10,591 nucleotides of DNA from contig JACDBQ010000205.1 in assembly GCA_013694845.1 (NCBI GenBank), positions 1 through 10,591 on the forward strand, given 5' to 3'. Below are positions 1-5,925 of this stretch, piece by piece. This DNA is from Acidobacteriota bacterium (GTDB taxonomy: Bacteria > Acidobacteriota > Vicinamibacteria > Vicinamibacterales > 2-12-FULL-66-21). The notes below the pieces were generated by a model. The model ran no database searches and had not been told where the DNA came from. It saw only the letters and a program-made list of their open reading frames with translations. The position numbers and the translations under genes were made by a program. Numbering within the stretch: the first letter of the stretch is position 1; each line of letters begins with the position of its first letter.

Positions 1-27
1 GAAGCCAAAAGCCCAGAGCCTGAAGCC
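1..27. repeat. Short heptad (NNNAGCC-type) repeat inside actB at the window edge
   Basis: Successive units end in AGCC with 7-nt spacing: GAAGCC (1-6, possibly cut by the edge), AAAAGCC (7-13), CAGAGCC (14-20), TGAAGCC (21-27). On the actB coding strand this reads GGCTNNN three to four times, in a Ser/Gly/Ala-rich stretch (GQASGSGLLA) that looks like an interdomain linker. The array may continue beyond the edge. Confidence 0.6.
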
Positions 28-1748
28 TGCCCCTGCGCAGACGTCGCCGGCCCACCGCTCGTGACGGCCGTGCCCGGAATGAAACCGTCGTGGACCGCGC
101 GTTTCCAGAAGGCGTCGGCGTTCGCGAAGGGCTGCCCGTCCGGGCTCGTGATGGTCCACCGTCCGCCACCGGCCTGCTCGCGGGTCCAGTAGTCCTTCAC
201 GATCTGCATGCCACGGCGATCTCCCTGCCGCGTGAAGAGTGCAAGCAGCTCATACGGTGAACGTCCTTCGTAGAGAGGAGCGATCAACGGCTGGGTCAGC
301 GTGACGGTTCCGTCGAACGCCCGCGCGTCCCCCCAGCTCTCGAGCACGTGCGAGGCGGGCAGGTTCCAGTGCGACAGGTGCGCCGTCTCGTCGACGTACT
401 GGCCGTAGTAGGCGATGAGTCCGACCTTCGACATCTGTTCCGCGAACGTCAGGTCCGCCGGCGCGCTGAAGACCGGGTTTCCACCGACGATCACCAGCGC
501 TTCAACCTGGCCGTCACCCATGGCCCGCGCGAGCTCGGCGATGGACGCATGACGGTCCGTCGGCATCGCTTCGACGTCTGCCCCGTAAGTGACCGTGACC
601 CCGGCGTTGCCAAGCGACTCGTTGATCGAGCGAGCGATCCGGTGCACGGCCGCGGGCTGATAGTCGCCGGCAACGATCAGCGAGGTGCCTCGATGCGCCT
701 GCAGATCCCTGGCAATCGCGGCGACCGACCTGGCGATACGAGGCGCCCCGGGACGCGGTACCGAGGCGGACGCTCCGGGGGCCTGCGCCGTGGACGCGCC
801 AAGCGCGGCTGCGAGCTCGCGGGCGATGGCCTCAACCTCGGACGCCTTAACCGGCAACCGGTGGTCCGCTTTCGCGCCCGTCAGCGTGGGCGTGCTCTCG
901 ATCGCATACAGGCGATTCATCTGCTTGCGGTCATCCATGACGCGACGTCGCGTGGCAAAGTCGCGCTGATACCGCAAGCTCCCTGGTCCACACGCGATGA
1001 AGTCCGCGTCCAGCGTGACGACGACGTCGGCCTTGTCGAAGTGGTAAACCGGACGGCCGTTCTCTGCGCCCGCCTGTCCTTGCATCCCCACCGGGTCGAA
1101 CTGGTGCCAGCGAGCCTGCGGGTAGTCGACCAGAATCGACGACATCAGTTCTGCAAGTGAAGGGGATGTAATCGGCCCGGTTAGAAATCGAAGCCCGGCG
1201 CCTTGCCGCGCCTTCTGGGCCGCGAGCGCGCCCTGAACCGCCGTCAGGAAATGCCCCCACGAGCGAACCTCGCCGCGAAACGTGACGGTCTTGGCCCGGT
1301 CCGGGTCGTACAAGTTGAGGATCTCGGCCTGCGTGAAACTGTCGGCTGCACCGAGACTCGCGGGATGCTCAGGGTTACCTTCGATTTTGGTCGGACGCCC
1401 CATGTGGCTCTCGACCAGGACCGGTTGGGCGTAGCCGCCGTGCACGACTGCGCTCGCGTAGAACAGCGGCCGGCCAGGCACCAGGTCTTCGGGCTGTCGC
1501 ACGTAGGGAATGATCTGCTCCTGGGGCTGGCGGGTGCAGGCTCCGACGCCGGCCAGGGCCAGCGACGCGCTCATCAGCTTCAGAAACTCGCGACGTCCCT
1601 TGGGATCGTTCCACTCGGACGCCTGCTCGGGGAACTCCCGGTGCAGGTACTCGCGGAACTGTGGCGAGTCAGACAACTCGCCCAGGCTGCGCCAGTACAG
1701 GCGGCCTTCCGTGCTGGCGAGGCGGGAGCGAATTGCGGAGAGGTCCAT
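1..1748 (-). CDS. actB: Alternative complex III subunit B, N-terminal part (partial, runs off left edge)
   Basis: Reading leftward from the ATG at 1748-1746 gives 582 open codons to the window edge, so the gene is partial. The start has the extended leader of the MoCo/4Fe-4S Tat-variant family: a conserved stretch at residues 18-46 (YWRSLGEL, then FREYLHREFPEQASEW), followed by the twin-arginine motif GRREFLK (RR at 52-53), a hydrophobic stretch and a lipobox-like VGAC (Cys71). Next come family-typical blocks such as VESHMGRPTKIEGNPEHPASLG and LYDPDRAKTVTF. In the known family, ActB is the large periplasmic iron-sulfur subunit of the quinol-oxidising alternative complex III. Its front half resembles molybdopterin oxidoreductases but lacks the cofactor, and its iron-sulfur ferredoxin domain would lie beyond the edge. 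It follows actA after 89 nt. No Shine-Dalgarno sequence is visible; the ATG follows a run of seven A. A true molybdoenzyme is the alternative, but the actA neighbour argues against it. Confidence 0.9.
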   Translation of the reverse strand, partial: MDLSAIRSRLASTEGRLYWRSLGELSDSPQFREYLHREFPEQASEWNDPKGRREFLKLMSASLALAGVGACTRQPQEQIIPYVRQPEDLVPGRPLFYASAVVHGGYAQPVLVESHMGRPTKIEGNPEHPASLGAADSFTQAEILNLYDPDRAKTVTFRGEVRSWGHFLTAVQGALAAQKARQGAGLRFLTGPITSPSLAELMSSILVDYPQARWHQFDPVGMQGQAGAENGRPVYHFDKADVVVTLDADFIACGPGSLRYQRDFATRRRVMDDRKQMNRLYAIESTPTLTGAKADHRLPVKASEVEAIARELAAALGASTAQAPGASASVPRPGAPRIARSVAAIARDLQAHRGTSLIVAGDYQPAAVHRIARSINESLGNAGVTVTYGADVEAMPTDRHASIAELARAMGDGQVEALVIVGGNPVFSAPADLTFAEQMSKVGLIAYYGQYVDETAHLSHWNLPASHVLESWGDARAFDGTVTLTQPLIAPLYEGRSPYELLALFTRQGDRRGMQIVKDYWTREQAGGGRWTITSPDGQPFANADAFWKRAVHDGFIPGTAVTSGGPATSAQGQASGSGLLA

Positions 1749-1755
1749 TTTTTTT

Positions 1756-1840
1756 GCTATCAGCCGTCAGCTATCAGCTTTCAGCTCAGACACTTAGGCA
1801 GTTCGGCTGTCAGCTGACAGCTGAGAGCTCAAAGCTGTCA
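1756..1840. repeat. Heptad (GCTNNCA-type) tandem array between actA and actB
   Basis: Two blocks of five 7-nt units, GCTNNCA with drift, in perfect 7-nt register within each block. Block 1 (1756-1790) reads GCTATCA, GCCGTCA, GCTATCA, GCTTTCA, GCTCAGA. Block 2 (1806-1840) reads GCTGTCA, GCTGACA, GCTGAGA, GCTCAAA, GCTGTCA. A 15-nt spacer separates them. The last unit includes the actA stop codon. Block 2 contains a perfect 16-nt palindrome, GCTGTCAGCTGACAGC (1806-1821), and an 8-bp inverted repeat (1815-1822 with 1833-1840). The array fills nearly the whole intergenic space up to the A-run before the actB start. Confidence 0.9.
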
Positions 1841-2497
1841 CCGGTGGCATGTCGAGCAACTCGTCAGCTGTTCGACGCTCGCGATCTTGTAGTCCCGAAC
1901 GAGCCGTGCGCCCATCTCGGGGTCGTCGGCTGGCCGCTCCCAGCTCATGTTGAAGACCTGGTCCCGGGGACGCACGTATTTATCCGGATTGCGGTGGCAG
2001 TCCAGACACCAGGACATCGTGAGCGGCGCCTGCTGATAGATCAGCGGCATCTTGTCCACCGGGCCGTGGCAGGTGGCGCAGCCCACGCCCTGCTTCACGT
2101 GAATACTGTGATTGAAGTAGACGAAGTCGGGCAGGTCGTGCACCCGTGTCCAGTTGAGCGGCGTGTTATCACGGAAGCTGGCGCGCACCGGCTCGAGGAT
2201 CGACGCCCCCGTCCAGATCTGCGAATGGCAGTTCATGCAGGTCTTGGTCGGCGGAATATTGGCAAACGACGACTCCTCGACCGACGTGTGGCAGTAACGG
2301 CAATCGATACCCATACCACCCACGTGGTGCGCGTGACTGAACTGAATCGGCTGTTCCACGTAGTCGTTTTGCCGGGTGTTGTACCCCGACAGGTGCAGCA
2401 ACCCGATGACGCCGCCGAGCGCCATCGCGAACAGGACGACGGCAAGGATGCTGAGCCGGGAGTAGGTATTGGAGTGGCGATGAAAGATCTGACTCAT
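1838..2497 (-). CDS. actA: Alternative complex III subunit A, pentaheme cytochrome c
   Basis: A 219-residue protein with five CXXCH heme-binding motifs: CRYCH (66-70), CMNCH (87-91), CATCH (140-144), CLDCH (164-168) and CSTCH (214-218, one residue before the stop). A single hydrophobic segment at about 17-36 should anchor it in the membrane with the hemes on the periplasmic side. His-rich stretches such as SHAHH (54-58) and FNHSIH (128-133) could supply distal ligands. Five hemes, this length, one N-terminal anchor and a following actB match ActA, which passes electrons from quinol oxidation through ActB towards cytochrome c or an oxidase. It is the first gene of the leftward operon and lies behind the promoter at 2615-2643. 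The ATG at 2497 is chosen because it directly precedes the conserved anchor region; its ribosome binding site is weak. The last heptad of the repeat array at 1756-1840 covers its stop codon. Confidence 0.92.
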   Translation of the reverse strand: MSQIFHRHSNTYSRLSILAVVLFAMALGGVIGLLHLSGYNTRQNDYVEQPIQFSHAHHVGGMGIDCRYCHTSVEESSFANIPPTKTCMNCHSQIWTGASILEPVRASFRDNTPLNWTRVHDLPDFVYFNHSIHVKQGVGCATCHGPVDKMPLIYQQAPLTMSWCLDCHRNPDKYVRPRDQVFNMSWERPADDPEMGARLVRDYKIASVEQLTSCSTCHR

Positions 2498-2521
2498 CGT
2501 GTCGAAGTCCGAGCCCGGCTA

Positions 2522-2552
2522 CGGTCCGTTCAGCGCACTCTGCAACGGACCG
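2522..2552 (-). promoter_or_regulatory. Strong hairpin in the predicted act mRNA leader
   Basis: A perfect 9-bp inverted repeat, CGGTCCGTT (2522-2530) and AACGGACCG (2544-2552), has a 13-nt loop that can itself pair CAG (2531-2533) with CTG (2540-2542). It lies between the predicted transcription start near 2608 and the actA ATG at 2497, with its base 24 nt from the start codon. No known riboswitch class is recognised. There is no U-run, so a simple terminator is unlikely. Confidence 0.5.
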
Positions 2553-2614
2553 AAGCGCACGCGCCTGCCAAGAGCCTAATGCAAGTTCGGCCGTGGCGAG
2601 GGACGACCGCCTTA

Positions 2615-2643
2615 ATAATGTGAAACTATTCACAAGGTGTCAA
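2615..2643 (-). promoter_or_regulatory. Predicted sigma70-type promoter of the act operon
   Basis: On the minus strand a perfect -35 hexamer TTGACA (2643-2638) is followed after exactly 17 nt by CATTAT (2620-2615), which matches four of six positions of TATAAT. The predicted start of transcription is near 2608, giving an actA leader of about 110 nt. The local A+T richness contrasts with the surrounding GC-rich DNA. Confidence 0.7.
2619..2634. promoter_or_regulatory. Perfect palindrome in the act promoter spacer, candidate Rex (or CRP/FNR-family) operator
   Basis: TGTGAA-ACTA-TTCACA is a perfect inverted repeat. Extended by one base each side it reads ATGTGAAACTATTCACAA, one mismatch from the Rex consensus TTGTGAAnnnnTTCACAA as I know it. 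It also fits the CRP half-site pattern TGTGA-N6-TCACA exactly. It overlaps the last two bases of the leftward -10 and almost fills the -35/-10 spacer, a position that would let a bound repressor block RNA polymerase. Rex senses NADH/NAD+ and commonly controls respiratory genes, which suits act. Which regulator binds cannot be settled from sequence alone. Confidence 0.65.
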
Positions 2644-2705
2644 CAGCGGGACCATTGCGTGCTTGGAACGAAGCGGTCAGAATGCCGCGAGCCAAACCAT
2701 TAACT

Positions 2706-3605
2706 ATGAAGGATGCGATCGTTCTGCGCGACGTCACGAAGCGCTTCGGGCCCGTTTCCGCTGTCAGCAACCTGTCGCTTGCCGTGCCTGCGGGGTCCAT
2801 TTACGGATTCATCGGACCGAACGGCTCAGGGAAAACCACGACGCTGCGGATGATCATGCACATCCTCCTTCCCGACCACGGCGAGATCGAGGTGCTTGGT
2901 TCCCGCGACACCGCGGCGGCCCGGGACCAGGTCAGCTACCTGCCGGAAGAACGCGGTTTGTACAAGAAGATGACCGTTCGGCGGCTGCTTCGGTATTACG
3001 CGAAGCTGAAGGGCTGCAGGCGGCCTGAAATCGACGCCGACGTCGACGAGTGGATGGTCCGGATGGATCTGCCCGGCGTACTCGACCGGACGATCGAGAC
3101 CCTCTCGAAGGGCATGTCACAGAAGGTCCAGTTCATTTCCGCCGTCATTTCCAGGCCTGCACTCCTGATCCTCGACGAGCCGTTTTCCGGACTCGACCCC
3201 GTCAATGCGCAGGTCCTCAAGGACGCCGTCCTGGAGATGCGGCGCCGCGGTGCGACCGTCGTCTTCAGCACCCATGACATGGACACCGCGGAAAAGATGT
3301 GCGATCGCCTGTTCATGATCTTCAAAGGGACGAAGGTGCTCGACGGCACGCTGCACGACATCCAGGAGCAGTACGGCGCCGATACCGTGCGCGTGCGGAC
3401 GACCGGCGGCGTCGAGGTGCTCGCCGGGATCCCCGAGGTCGAGTCGCTGAACGATTTCGGCCAGATGCAGGACGTGCGCCTCAGGGGCGACGCCCAGGCC
3501 TTTCTCGCGCACCTCATCGCGAGAACGACGGTGCTCCACTTCGAAGTCACGCGCCCGTCCTTGCAGGACATTTTTGTGCGCATCGCGACACCCCGGGAGT
3601 CCTGA
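2706..3605 (+). CDS. ABC transporter ATP-binding protein, NatA-like
   Basis: A 299-residue cytoplasmic ATPase of an ABC-2 type exporter. Visible motifs are Walker A GPNGSGKTT (37-45), signature LSKGMSQ (133-139), Walker B LLILDEP with the catalytic Glu at 158, D-loop SGLDP just after it, and the switch His in STHD (His190). After about residue 215 there is a C-terminal extension ending in PSLQDIFVRI, typical of NatA-type ATPases (DUF4162-like). The ATG at 2706 leaves only a few residues before the conserved IVLRDVTKRFG strand, so I prefer it; in-frame ATG 2682 and GTG 2637 would add unconserved residues, and 2637 falls in the act -35 region. It is divergent from actA. The permease starts 1 nt after its stop, so the two surely form one transporter. 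The substrate is unknown; family members export Na+, antibiotics or peptides. Confidence 0.9.
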   Translation: MKDAIVLRDVTKRFGPVSAVSNLSLAVPAGSIYGFIGPNGSGKTTTLRMIMHILLPDHGEIEVLGSRDTAAARDQVSYLPEERGLYKKMTVRRLLRYYAKLKGCRRPEIDADVDEWMVRMDLPGVLDRTIETLSKGMSQKVQFISAVISRPALLILDEPFSGLDPVNAQVLKDAVLEMRRRGATVVFSTHDMDTAEKMCDRLFMIFKGTKVLDGTLHDIQEQYGADTVRVRTTGGVEVLAGIPEVESLNDFGQMQDVRLRGDAQAFLAHLIARTTVLHFEVTRPSLQDIFVRIATPRES

Positions 3606-3606
3606 C

Positions 3607-4893
3607 GTGCGCAAGACCCTGATCGTCGCGGCGGCGGAGTTCGGCACCCTCGTCCGGAGCAAGGCCTTCATGGTCACGCTCATCCTGATGCCCGTCATCA
3701 TGGCGGCCTCGGTGTTCCTCATGAAAACGACGAGGAACGCCACCGACACCTTGGAGCGCACCTTCGCGTTCATCGACCACAGCGGCATCGCCGCCCCGGT
3801 CCTGAAGGCGGCGGCGGAAGGGCTGATCGTCCCACCGGCAAAGGACGCCCCACCGAGGTTCACGCCCGTCGAGGTGTCGCCGAAAGGCCGCTCGATCGAG
3901 GCCCTCCGGATCGAGCTGTCGGACCGCGTCCGCCGGCAGGAGCTCTTCGCCTTCGTCGAGATTCCCGCCGAGATCGTCGATCCCGACTCCAAGAGCGAGA
4001 TCCGCTACTACTCGAATCATCCCTCGTACGCACCGCTTCCGGAATGGCTCCGGACCACGGTGAACTACGCCGTTCTGGCGGAGCGCTTCCGCGCGGCGAC
4101 CGTCGACCCCCGCCTGGTTGCACGTCTGACACGGGTGGCCCCGGTGAGCAACCTCGGGCTGTTCGAACGGGACGCGGCCGGCAGCGTGCAGGCCGGCGCC
4201 GAAGTGGATCCTGTCCGGGCCGTCGGCGTGCCGGCGGTCATGATGGTATTGATGTTCATCGTCGTCATGGCGAGTGCACCGCAGCTCCTGAACACCGTGA
4301 TCGAAGAAAAAATGAGCCGCATCAGCGAGGTGCTGATCGGCTCGGTGTCGCCGTCGGAGCTGATGATGGGCAAGCTGCTCGGCTGTGCGGCCATGTCGCT
4401 GGTTCTGGCGGCCATCTACATTGCCGGCGGGCTGGTCATGGGCCAGACCTACGGCTACGCCGACGCGGTGTCGGCGCGGATGGCGGCCTGGTTCCTTCTC
4501 TTCCTGCTCATGGCGGTGCTGATTTTTGGGGCGATCTTCATCGCTATTGGCGCCGCGTGCAACGATTTGAAGGATTCGCAGAGCATGATGACCCCCGTGA
4601 TGCTGTTCATGATGGTGCCGGTGCTGACATGGAGTGCCGTGCTCAAAGCGCCTGACAGCACGTTGTCGCTTGCCCTGTCTCTTCTGCCGACGGCCACGCC
4701 GTTCCTGATGCTGTTGCGGATCGGGTTGCAGCCCGGCCCGCCGCTCTGGCAGATCCTGCTATCGGTCGCGCTGATGGCGGTCACGACGGTGGTGACCGTG
4801 TGGGCGGCCGGACGCATCTTCCGGACGGGCATTCTCATGCAGGGCAAGTCGGCGTCGGTCGGCGAAATGATCCGATGGGTCAAGGCCGGCTGA
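3607..4893 (+). CDS. ABC-2 family transporter permease, NatB-like
   Basis: A 428-residue membrane protein starting with GTG at 3607, chosen because GGGAG at 3595-3599 sits 7 nt upstream and the ATPase ends at 3605. Topology fits the ABC-2 permease (NatB) type. One N-terminal helix at about 21-39 is followed by a large extracytoplasmic domain at about 40-205. A cluster of hydrophobic helices follows at about 208-229, 257-279, 292-317, 327-346, 355-375 and 383-405. Between the second and third helices, EEKMSRISEVLIGSVSPSEL is the hallmark coupling segment of this family. It works with the upstream ATPase, most likely as an exporter. The substrate cannot be read from sequence. The next gene starts 3 nt after its stop. 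Confidence 0.9.
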   Translation: MRKTLIVAAAEFGTLVRSKAFMVTLILMPVIMAASVFLMKTTRNATDTLERTFAFIDHSGIAAPVLKAAAEGLIVPPAKDAPPRFTPVEVSPKGRSIEALRIELSDRVRRQELFAFVEIPAEIVDPDSKSEIRYYSNHPSYAPLPEWLRTTVNYAVLAERFRAATVDPRLVARLTRVAPVSNLGLFERDAAGSVQAGAEVDPVRAVGVPAVMMVLMFIVVMASAPQLLNTVIEEKMSRISEVLIGSVSPSELMMGKLLGCAAMSLVLAAIYIAGGLVMGQTYGYADAVSARMAAWFLLFLLMAVLIFGAIFIAIGAACNDLKDSQSMMTPVMLFMMVPVLTWSAVLKAPDSTLSLALSLLPTATPFLMLLRIGLQPGPPLWQILLSVALMAVTTVVTVWAAGRIFRTGILMQGKSASVGEMIRWVKAG

Positions 4894-4896
4894 CCG

Positions 4897-5835
4897 ATGC
4901 CGAAGTCGCGTCAACTCGATTCGTCGGCAAGTCCGCGGTTCGCGCAACCGGCGACCTTCATGCGCCTGCCGCATCAGACCGATCTCACCGGGGTCGACGT
5001 CGCGATCCTCGGCGCCCCATTCGACAGCGGCACGTCGTATCGCTCGGGCGCGCGTCTCGGGCCGCGTGAGATCCGCTCGCAGTCGTCCCTGATCCGGCCC
5101 TACTCGTTCTTTCAGAAGGTGTCTCCCTTCGATCAGCTGTGCGTCGTGGACGCGGGAGACATCGATGTGCCACCGGTCTCGATCGAGCGCGCGTACGAGG
5201 CGATCCGGCTGGGGGTCGCGCGCGTGCTCGAGGCCGGCGCCGTGCCGATGGTCGTCGGAGGGGATCACTCCATCTCCCTGCCGTGTCTTCGAGCGGTGGC
5301 CGCGAAGCACGGACCGGTGGCACTGATCCAGTTCGACGCCCATATCGACACCTGGGGCGATTACTTCGGCGGCAAATACTTCCATGGCTCGCCGTTCCGG
5401 CGCGCGATCGAAGAGGGGCTGCTGAAGGACGGCGCCTACGTCCAGGTCGGCATCCGCGGTCCGATGTATGGAGAAGAGGCGGACTTCGCGTTCCAGATCG
5501 CGCACCGGGTGACGCTGATCGACATCGTGCAGGCGAAGCGGGATGGCATCGCACGCACGGTCGACCGGATCCGCGAGCTCGTGGACGGTCCCGTGTACGT
5601 GACGTTCGACATCGACGCAGTCGATCCGGCGTACGCGCCGGGCACGGGCACGCCTGAAGTCGGAGGATTCACGAGCTACGAAGCCCAGGAGCTGGTGCGC
5701 GGTCTGGCGGGCCTCGACGTCGTCGGCTGCGACGTCGTCGAGGTCGCGCCACAATTCGACGGCCCGGGTCAGATCACGGCGCTGCTCGCCGCCAACCTGA
5801 TGTTCGAGCTGCTCTGCGTCATCGCGCGCCGATAG
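4897..5835 (+). CDS. Agmatinase-family ureohydrolase (agmatinase, guanidinobutyrase or related)
   Basis: A 312-residue cytoplasmic enzyme of the arginase/agmatinase fold, which hydrolyses a guanidino group to urea plus an amine using two Mn2+ ions. All metal-binding motifs are present: GGDHS (His124), DAHID (Asp147, His149, Asp151) and DIDAVDP (Asp238, Asp240), followed by APGTGTPEVGG. The usual family length is about 300-320. The block after DAHID (GGKYFHGSPFRRAIEEGLL) resembles the guanidinobutyrase, guanidinopropionase and agmatinase group rather than arginase, so the substrate is left open. The N-terminus SPRFAQPATFMRLP aligns with family members and supports the ATG at 4897. It lies 3 nt behind the permease gene, so it is probably in the same transcript. 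SpeB is the nearest named gene, but I do not assign the symbol because specificity is unclear. Confidence 0.9.
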   Translation: MPKSRQLDSSASPRFAQPATFMRLPHQTDLTGVDVAILGAPFDSGTSYRSGARLGPREIRSQSSLIRPYSFFQKVSPFDQLCVVDAGDIDVPPVSIERAYEAIRLGVARVLEAGAVPMVVGGDHSISLPCLRAVAAKHGPVALIQFDAHIDTWGDYFGGKYFHGSPFRRAIEEGLLKDGAYVQVGIRGPMYGEEADFAFQIAHRVTLIDIVQAKRDGIARTVDRIRELVDGPVYVTFDIDAVDPAYAPGTGTPEVGGFTSYEAQELVRGLAGLDVVGCDVVEVAPQFDGPGQITALLAANLMFELLCVIARR

Positions 5836-5925
5836 ACGGGCGTCCGCTCAGCACGACCGCTCGAGCAACCATGCGGCGTTCTGCCAACCGCGGGACGCGT
5901 CGTGGGAAGTGTTACGATCCGGCCC

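Noticed and set aside
348..1160. 270-codon plus-strand frame across actB
   Set aside because: Arg-rich with no domain; the minus strand gives a continuous ActB protein.
1756..1840. CRISPR-like array
   Set aside because: Units are 7 nt with no spacers, so this is a simple short-period repeat rather than a CRISPR.
1661..2623. 320-codon plus-strand frame across actA and the repeat array
   Set aside because: It runs through the heptad repeats and antisense to five CXXCH motifs; not a plausible gene.
2611..2640. Rightward promoter for the ABC transporter genes
   Set aside because: AATAAT at 2614-2619 could be a -10, but no acceptable -35 lies 16-18 nt upstream, so it is not called.
4759..5754. 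331-codon minus-strand frame opposite the ureohydrolase
   Set aside because: Antisense shadow; the plus-strand frame carries all metal-binding motifs.
5836..5925. Terminator or promoter between the ureohydrolase and peptidase genes
   Set aside because: No stable hairpin with a T-run is seen, and the TACGAT at 5913 lacks a -35, so neither is listed as a feature.
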